Source of the DNA: Dicyema japonicum | Lineage: Eukaryota > Dicyemida > Rhombozoa > Dicyemidae | DNA: 64,000 nt | NCBI GenBank assembly: GCA_011109175.1 | Contig: RDEW01000005.1 | Location: 1-64,000 of the forward strand | Direction of reading: 5' to 3' | Shown: in pieces, positions 57,089 through 64,000 of the stretch | Position numbering within the stretch: position 1 is the first letter of the stretch | Layout: every line of letters starts with the position of its first letter | The notes under the pieces: model-generated | What the model saw: the letters and a program-made list of their open reading frames with translations, nothing else | What the model was told of the DNA's origin: nothing | Databases searched by the model: none | Made by a program: the position numbers and the translations under genes

Positions 57089-58271
57089 ATGGATCGCATA
57101 TCAAGTGACATCAAACTTGACTTTAGCGACATTCTGATTGTTCCAAAGAGTAGCAAGGTTAAGAGCCGATCAGCCGTATATTCCTTTATTATAGTCACAG
57201 GTAATCCTCGATGTCGAATATTCTTTCAAATACTCATCCATGCCCTTCACTGGAGTCCCTATTTTTGCCAGTAACATGGATACCATTGGGACCTTCAAAA
57301 TGGCGGTTGCTCTCCAAAAGGTGTTGTGGTCTATTTATTTTCCAGTTTAAAATTCACACAGTAATATCAAAGCATTATGTGGTCGACGATTGGGTAAACT
57401 TTTCAAAGACCAACTCAGACTGCCTGAAGGTATTTATTTTTTTTCAAAACCAGTACGTTTCTGTGAGCACGGGGATACATGAAGATGATTTTGAACAAAC
57501 AAAGGAAATCCTCAGTAGTTTGCCAGATGTGAAATCAATTTGCATTGACGTTGCTAATGGATATATGGAAGATATGCTCACATTTACTAACAAAATGAGA
57601 TCTTTATACCCCGACTATATAATTATGGTGGGGAATGTGGTGACCCCAGAGGGGTTGTTAATTTGCTTAACGCTGGTGCTGACATAGTTAAGGTCGGAAT
57701 TGGATCTGGTTCTGTATGCACTACAAGAATTATGACTGGGGCGGGGTATCCTCAGTTTAGCGCGGTCCTTGAGTGTGCCATTGCCGCAAAAAATAATAAG
57801 GGTCATATAATTTCGGTTTTATTGTATAATCAACTTTAGGATGGGGGCTGCGTTAGTTCCGGAGATATTTCCAAGGCCTTCTCCGCCGGAGCGAGCTTTG
57901 TGATGATCGGAGGAATGTTGGCTGGTTATGATGAGTGCGACTGCCCCTTGGAAACATCGGGGGATGGATCTAAGACACTTCTGCACTATGGAATGAGTTC
58001 TAAAACGGCCATGCAGAAGCATCCAAGTGGGAATCTGTCAAAATACAGGTATTTTGAATTTGACAACTTTAGGGCCTCGGAAGGACGGACTGTGAGAATA
58101 AAATACAGAGGTTCTGTCGTTCCTGCCATCAATGACATCCTCCATGGAATCAAATCAACATGTTCTTATGTGGGAGCTGAGAAATTGAGTGATCTCTTTA
58201 AAGAGACCAGATTTATTCGGGTGTCCAAACAGTATAACGATGTGTATGCTCCGTTTACTATTGGTAACTAA
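57089..58271 (+). CDS. GMPR: GMP reductase
   Basis: The enzyme reduces GMP to IMP with NADPH in purine salvage. The start [16 protein letters not shown] matches the family N terminus. Six exons are joined by introns of 25, 25, 24, 24 and 24 bases. Conserved blocks are [42 protein letters not shown], the catalytic-Cys loop [48 protein letters not shown] and CSYVGAEKL. The spliced length is one base short of 354 codons: at about 57649-57655 (gaggggttg) the frame shifts within [14 protein letters not shown], and adding one G restores the family spacing exactly, so a homopolymer error or a recent deletion is likely. Otherwise the 353-residue product matches the usual 345-350 residues. A 120-base minisatellite begins about 270 bases after the stop. 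Confidence 0.93.
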
Positions 58272-58374
58272 CCTAACTGATTTCATTCTGAGTTTAAATT
58301 TTGTTATAACACCCTTAAAGTAGTTAATCGACCACGTGTTATCATGCAGCAAATTTAAAGTGATTGTGGGATTT

Positions 58375-58510
58375 TAGAGTCATTTTAAGTAGTTATAGTA
58401 GAAGGATGATAGCATATCACTCATATTCCCTCAATGTTTGCATACTTGCTCTGTCTATCTAATACAAATTAGAAGGATGATAGCTTATCACTCTGTATAT
58501 TTCCCCAAGA
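58375..58510 (+). repeat. Short direct repeat
   Basis: The phrase agaaggatgatagc(a/t)tatcactc occurs at about 58401 and 58471. Confidence 0.5.
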
Positions 58511-58544
58511 TCCCATGTGACTGGTAAAACTTTGGGAGATGAAT

Positions 58545-59171
58545 TTTTCAAACAAGGGCCTTGAAAAAATAGCCTTTGCAATCAACTTATCAGTTAAGGA
58601 CCTTGAAAGGAGGTAGTATTTACCATCCTTAATGAACTTTCCCAGACAAGGACCTCGAAAGGAGGTTAGCCTTAGCTATCCCTAATGAGCTTTTCATCCA
58701 AGGACCTGGAAAGTAAGTTGGCCTTAGCTATCCCTAATGGACTTTTTAATCAAGGACCTGGAAAGGAGGTCAGCCTTAGCCATCCCTAATGGACTTTTCA
58801 ATCAAGGACCTCGAAAGGAGGCTGACAATGGACTTTTCAATCAAGGACCTTCAATCAAGGACCTTTTAATCAAGGACCTGGAAAGGAGGTCAGCCTTAGC
58901 CATCCCTAATGGACTTTTCAATCAAGGACCTCGAAAGGAGGCTGACAATGGACTTTTCAATCAAGGACCTTCAATCAAGGACCTTTTAATCAAGGACCTG
59001 GAAAGGAGGTCAGCCTTAGCCATCCCTAATGGACTTTTCAATCAAGGACCTCGAAAGGAGGCTGACAATGGACTTTTCAATCAAGGACCTTCAATCAAGG
59101 ACCTTTTAATCAAGGACCTGGAAAGGAGGTCAGCCTTAGCCATCCCTAATGGACTTTTCAATCAAGGACCT
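58545..59171 (+). repeat. 120-base minisatellite with an open reading frame
   Basis: Four units begin every 120 bases (58741, 58861, 58981, 59101) and are virtually identical. Each is built from shorter sub-units around tcaaggacct(c/g)gaaagg. From 58545 to 58740 the sub-units are more diverged and the array becomes uniform to the right. Because 120 is a multiple of three, one frame (58737-59243) stays open for 168 codons with a 40-residue period (ALAIPNGLFNQGPRKEADNG). I do not think it is a gene. Confidence 0.9.
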
Positions 59172-59243
59172 CTAATAAATATTATAATATTCATAACTTT
59201 TCAGTGTATAAGTGCTAATATGAAGCAACAAATTATCATATAG

Positions 59244-59660
59244 TACATGAGCACCGGAAAATACGAAATTTAGGTCTTCGTATTTACTAGAAATTAATAT
59301 TTTTAAAACTTTATATATCAATCGTGAATTATTTCCAGAAGTAATCTTAGTATAGTCAATGCGTCAGTATTTTAGAAATATGCAACTACAAAATCTTTCC
59401 TTCCAAATCTGAAATATTTTATTTTATAAATCCAGATATAGCGAGAAAGGTGTTAACAGTACTGTGTTTAGTCTCCACGACCGCAGTAGATGAGACAAGT
59501 CAATCTAGAATCACAATTGCGGGAACCACTCCAAGAAATGATCCATTTAAGAGGGGTGTGATGCCGTCCTGAAACAGAGAACCTTCTGAACAGGAGATTC
59601 ACATGACATTAATTGAACTAAGAAAGGGACAGAGCATAGGAAAAGATAATTCTACCAAGT
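59244..59660. other. Intergenic, nothing recognised
   Basis: AT-rich sequence after the minisatellite. No exon seen. Confidence 0.25.
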
Positions 59661-59730
59661 GGTTGAACTCGAACCCAGGACAACTGCTACAGGTTTGAAA
59701 CCATAACTGCTAGGCTACTTTGTTTAAGCC
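59660..59730 (-). other. tRNA-like head (A and B boxes), SINE or pseudogene
   Basis: On the minus strand gtagcctagcagttatgg resembles an A box and gggttcgagttc a B box, spaced as in tRNA genes. The acceptor stem does not pair well, so this is more likely a SINE head than a working tRNA. It lacks the SINE C tail. Confidence 0.45.
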
Positions 59731-61279
59731 CATGTCGATTAGATCTAAAAATTTTATTTTGCACGTGTTCGACTTTCTTTGTTGTATTCGACCCAATGCA
59801 AATTTTATTATAATATCAATCGATATTTTATGAGTTGGATAAGTGATGCGTTTTATTTTTTTGGGTGAATGAATTTGTTAATTTATTGAAAAAGAGAAAA
59901 AAATAGTCTTTTAGTCAAGAGGTCGGGATTGCGAAGGCTTTCTCTCTGATCATCGCCATTTCGAGCCTCTATCTCAACTAGAATCCTTCCTATTATTTAT
60001 CGAATAGTCCTTTAATAATAGTTTTAATAAGGTTTGTATTTCTTCGAAGCAACCCTTCGTCCTATACTGCAGAGAAATGTGTCCTTCTCTCCCACGACCT
60101 CGGAAGTATCCATAGCAATAGGAGTGAAATTCCAGTTATCTCTGAGTGACCATACAGTCTGTTTAATAAAGTAGTGATAACAAAGAAAACTATCATAGAA
60201 TCCTAAAATTGATACATTAACTCTAAAAGTCACACAGTCAACATGCCCAATTAAGATTGAAATGCTCACGTGGTTCTTTTGGACAAATGCTGTATTCAAA
60301 TTTGTTTATCCTCATTACTCAAGTACTATTATCTGGACTTATCGATCAGCTTGTTGGATGACGTTGAATTTGTACTGACATTTTCAGTTTCTTTATCGTT
60401 TACCCCTCGTCCTCGAACTTTTGAAATTACTTGACTCAGTGACGAGGTGCAGGAAGGTCGATCCGAGTTCGACTCAAAGCATAACATCGTGAGAGTAGGA
60501 CTAGTCGAGGAACATGTGGAAAAATCCTCATAGTAAAGACCAAAAGACTGTCATTATTGACCTTCAAAGTGTGAACTGAGTTTTGCCACTTTTTTATTGT
60601 GTGATCTCCTCTATTACTAGAAAATGATCACCGACAAAGATTTGTTCTGATATAAACGAGCACAGAGACTATTGAGGAAAGGGCTCTCCCTTTGTTCTCT
60701 CAAATTTATATATCAATCTGATTTTGGTAGAAAACTGTCAGCTGATTATTAATTGAAGTATGACAGCTCCTGTCAGATGAAGTGTATTCCAAGACAGTTC
60801 AACTAAACTTTGAATAGAAGCCATTGAATCCCTTAAAATGGATTTATCCATACAAATTAGATTTTCACGGTAAATGAGTTTTGGTTCACAGATAAATTGT
60901 GTAAAAATAAAAAACTCAAATAAGGAGAGACTCCAATGAAGAATCTCTGAGATCCTAAGAGTTCTTTCCGCGGTGTGACCCAGAAAGACAATAATATCAA
61001 TAATATTACTAATAAGCGTGCTATAGTTGGAACAATACTCTAATTAATAGAATTGTGGTCAATCAGCTAATGCTCACTTATTTGTGAAAAAAATGATTTT
61101 TTGTTCAAACTAATTATAAATGAAGAATATAGAACACTAGCACGTGTGTTGTGTGATATTTGATTTTGTAAAGCCATAATCTCCTACACAATACGGTCAT
61201 ACGTTGCTATGTAGATATTCCAATCGATCCTAACAAGTACATATAAAATAGTTTCGATGGTATAATGGTTTAGTTGTGG
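59731..61279. other. Intergenic, no gene supported
   Basis: One minus-strand frame (60024-60299) has no recognisable feature. A weak B-box-like gagttcgactc occurs near 60466. No exon recognised; regulatory sequence for the STAR gene is presumably at the right end. Confidence 0.3.
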
Positions 61280-62488
61280 ATGACAGAGGAATCGGGGAAA
61301 TCCAAAAAGACCTCAGAAAATGTGAATTCTATAAATTGTCACTATTTCTCTGACACGAGTGCATGTGAATACTTGTACCAGTTGTTCAAAGACTTCCAAA
61401 ATCTCAGTTACTTTCCAAATACTTTTCATCATGTGGATAGGATACTAAGAGATGGTTAACTATCCAGTTTATGTTAGAAATCACTAAAGTAAGGAATACC
61501 CTTTCGAAATCTAACACCACGAACAAGGAGGAGATTCAACTTCCTGAGTCTCAGGGACCGATCATATCCTTGTCGGAAAAACTATATGTACCAATCAGAG
61601 AATATCCTGATGTATGAATATACAACCATTTCTAGTTTAATTTCGTAGGAAGAATTCTTGGTCCACGTGGGTTGACTGCAAAACAACTCGAAAGGGAAAC
61701 AGGATGCAAAATAATGATCAGGGGAAGAGGTTCCATGAGAGACAAGGAAAAGGTTAGGAGAGTTTTATCGACACATGTGTTTTCATAAGTTATCAAGTGT
61801 CAAAATTACTCTTTCATTTGACAGAGAATGTCACTTTGTAGGAAGAACAAAACCGTGGAAAACCCAATTGGGAACATCTAAGCGAAGATATTCACGTGTT
61901 GATCACAGTCGAGGACACAGCACAAAGGGCACATATCAAAATGGAGAGAGCTGTAGCAGAAATCAAAAAATTGCTTCGACCTAAGGTAAATTATGACGTG
62001 GTTTACACCATGGTAACATGGATTAGGAAGTGATTATGATTAATTACCCCCTTAATAGAGTTGATATTGTAGGTTGAGGGAGATGATGAACTCAAGAAGA
62101 TACAACTAATGGAACTCGCAATCTGAATGGGACCTATCGGAATGACTCCAAGAATTATGGTTTTTATTTTAGAAATTATTAAATTTGTGATTTTGTAATT
62201 AAAGGTCGGTCAAATTCATATGAGACATCGAGTTCTCTTCTCTTTTCTCCTATGCGAGGATCTGTCCCTTCAATGGGTCCCATGTACCTTGGAACTGGAG
62301 CCGCTTCATATGCTAGTGTATCCGATCCACTTACGACTCCACAAGTTGTACAACAGCCAGTTTTTCTGAGTTATTTGCCTCCCAACGGATTTATCTCAGA
62401 TATGGGAAATGTGTTCTATGTTGATCCTTCTTTTGTTGGGAGTCCCCTATATGAGGAATCATATGGGTTCAATGAAAAGTCTAATTAG
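61280..62488 (+). CDS. Quaking-type STAR/KH RNA-binding protein
   Basis: STAR proteins bind ACUAAY-type RNA and control splicing, stability or translation. The N-terminal QUA1 helix region reads [20 protein letters not shown] to VDRILRDE. Then come [13 protein letters not shown], the KH domain [55 protein letters not shown], and a QUA2 segment [18 protein letters not shown]. The C-terminal tail is Ser/Pro/Gly-rich and ends GFNEKSN. Introns are 23, 24, 89, 87 and 45 bases. The spliced length is one base short of 314 codons: at 62121-62124 (atctg) the conserved ELAILNGTYR block shifts frame at a TGA, and adding one C restores it. The ATG at 61280 is chosen because the upstream frame has a stop. 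Closest families are Quaking/How/GLD-1/ASD-2. Confidence 0.9.
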
Positions 62489-62554
62489 GCATCAGATTTA
62501 ATTATTTAAACAATTTTCATTGATTTTGTGCACAATAATTAATTAAAATAGTCA

Positions 62555-62835
62555 AGGTTCATTCAGGGAGCCGTCCTGTATGTTCATGCGAGGGTACGAA
62601 GGAAGAACACCGGGCAAAGATGAGGTATCTGTTAGAATGCATCAGGATCACGTGATAATTAGTTTAGTTTTACCGTGGTCTTGGGTTAAAAAAAGGTCGT
62701 ACATAAATATTCCGTGGAACAACCCAAGGGAGAATGTATGTTTGTACCAACCAAATCCATCCTCCAATAGTCCATTACAAGCTTCCCTTCAGAAGTAAAG
62801 AAATAGGTCCACCCTCTTCCATTTTCATCACGAGT
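62555..62835 (+). repeat. Dispersed repeat E, longest copy
   Basis: Its first half matches 27300-27425 and its second half matches 2240-2345, so this copy joins two parts found separately elsewhere. It contains an open frame (62580-62798) with VRMHQDHVIISLVLPWSW. Confidence 0.6.
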
Positions 62836-63245
62836 CCAACCCCTGAGGACATAATGAAGGCAGATGACTAAAATTCAAAGTTTCAAGACGACTATCTTCA
62901 TTAAATGGATCGACAAAATACGTAGTGACTGAAAGTGAAATAAAAAGTAGGATTTCATTCCCCGAAACCTTCAACGCCTCCTTGCTTAGAGGACTTCTTA
63001 GAACGTATGTTCTTTTTAAAATTCTTAAACTTTGAAAGACCTCATCTTGTAGAGCGAAATCCAATAACGGAAGACTGTAACTTTGACGAGTTCTAGCAAC
63101 CAAATACTATATTACAGCTCAGCAGAAGGAGGGGAACTTAATAACTTCATTTACAGGTTTATTGTAAGGTAAATAAAATTGGGGTAATGTGAATCCAGCA
63201 TATCTCCAACCAATTATGAGTTTTCTTAAATTTTCGACTTGTAAA
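62836..63245. other. Intergenic, nothing recognised
   Basis: A 91-codon minus-strand frame (62828-63103) has no recognisable domain. Confidence 0.25.
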
Positions 63246-63246
63246 C

Positions 63247-63655
63247 CGAATTATTATTATTAGCACTTTCACGAGAGCCATAATATTTATAGCCCCGCAT
63301 GTGCAGCAAAAAATATAAGAGAAAGAGTTAGCTTGCTACAGGCTTTTCTGTTCTTAACCAGATTCCTCAGTGTGTCCAGGTCGTCACCAAATGCCAATGT
63401 TTTCTTTACGGTTTTCAGATCGTTTTGTAAAACGACCGAGAGGGTTGTTCTCGGTCTTCCACGAAAGCGTTTTACATGGAAGGAGTAGTAATCTTCCATG
63501 GATATATCGGCGAGAGGGGGATGTTGGGTCCAACCTCAGGACGTGTCCAAAAAGTCTCAACGAGAGCTAATGATCTCGAGACTTATTGGTGTACAGTCAC
63601 ACTTATTGTACAGTCTTTTCCACGAGATCTTGGATGGCCAGGACATTCCAGTTAT
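63247..63655 (-). mobile_element. LINE 3' fragment with shared tail
   Basis: The minus strand reads KRLYNKCDCTPISLEIISSR, then ISMEDYYSFHVKRFRGRPRT and LQNDLKTVKKTLAFGDDL, closely related to the element at 150-1160. It ends at 63303-63264 with the shared tail (ggggctataaatattatggc, then tctcgtgaaagtgc) and AAT repeats (63247-63262). Confidence 0.8.
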
Positions 63656-64000
63656 TTATTAATAATCGAATTATATATTTAATGTCACCGTCCATTTGCC
63701 GGACCGTACTTCACATTTTTATAATAAAACATATTATTTTACATGATAATGAGATAATGCTATCAATTCTCAAGATTAAAAATAAAAACTTAATTGTTGG
63801 AAAAAAACTATTCATTTTTATGCTTATTATTCACATAATGATGTGTCTGGTTGAAAATGTCGTAGAATCTAAAATTAGGGTTTAGAGAAGGGTTTATGAA
63901 TAAAATCTGTAGGGTTATTTTTAAGGTTAGGGCAGAGGTTTCAGAAAAATTATTATCGTGCCACACTAAGCGTAGTTGGTTATCCTTTAAAACCAAATAA
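63656..64000. other. AT-rich end of window
   Basis: Nothing recognised; open frames are low-complexity. Confidence 0.3.

Noticed and set aside
58737-59243. 168-codon open frame with 40-residue repeats
   Set aside because: It exists because the tandem unit is 120 bases, a multiple of three; no start context, domain or flanking exon supports a gene.
59660-59730. Functional tRNA gene on the minus strand
   Set aside because: A and B boxes are present but the cloverleaf is poor; a SINE head or pseudogene is likelier.
1-64000. CRISPR arrays, operons, bacterial promoters or ribosome binding sites
   Set aside because: The sequence is clearly eukaryotic, with spliced genes and LINE/SINE/pogo elements, and no regularly spaced repeat array other than the minisatellite is present.
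1-64000. A new defence or mobile 'system' with co-located partner genes
   Set aside because: Neighbouring cellular genes are unrelated housekeeping functions on both strands, and the rest is explained by decayed transposable elements.

Overview
This is eukaryotic, AT-rich, gene-poor DNA packed with broken transposable elements. About eight to ten cellular genes can be read as short exons separated by extremely small introns: most I can place are 18-31 bases with GT..AG ends, only a few are longer (45, about 62, 87 and 89). Introns averaging about 25 bases in otherwise conserved animal genes are a known trait of dicyemid mesozoans, so a dicyemid (Dicyema-like parasite) is my best guess; an orthonectid or another reduced animal is the main alternative. 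The assignment is inference from intron size and gene content, not from a marker gene.

Layout. 0-2.5 kb: LINE fragments, one a 5'-truncated insertion with a 15-base target duplication. 2.6-4.3 kb: an outer-dynein-arm docking protein gene (ODAD1/CCDC63 family). 4.9-6.7 kb: a LINE with gag-like ORF1 and AP-endonuclease. 7.9-10.06 kb: left arm of a large inverted duplication holding an intact inositol polyphosphate multikinase gene. 10.2-15.9 kb: LINE, integrase, SINE and other repeats. 16.2-18.6 kb: the splicing factor TFIP11. 18.6-22.2 kb: LINE debris. 22.8-23.5 kb: a Rho-family GTPase. 24.6-31.9 kb: LINE and pogo/Tigger debris plus the right arm of the inverted duplication, with a second intact multikinase copy and a 2.8-kb pogo-type element inserted at a TA. 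32.7-38.1 kb: a complete tRNA-headed SINE and several LINEs. 38.9-40.6 kb: an APC1-like cell-cycle gene. 41-45.2 kb: LINE and short repeats. 45.5-47.5 kb: a membrane glycoprotein gene with Ig-like segments. 48.7-56.6 kb: a possible small gene, SINE-like repeats, hAT and pogo relics and a LINE. 57.1-58.3 kb: GMP reductase, followed by a 120-base minisatellite. 61.3-62.5 kb: a quaking-type STAR/KH RNA-binding protein. 63.2-63.7 kb: a LINE 3' end.

The cellular genes are housekeeping or regulatory (cilia, splicing, RNA binding, purine salvage, inositol phosphate signalling, Rho signalling, mitotic ubiquitination) and show no operon-like arrangement. What unites the window is retrotransposition. 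Several LINE fragments and a tRNA-derived SINE end in the same 45-base tail followed by AAT-type repeats, which is what a SINE mobilised by its LINE looks like. Four conserved genes (ODAD1, TFIP11, GMPR, quaking) each seem to carry a one-base indel in a conserved exon; sequencing or assembly error is the likeliest cause.
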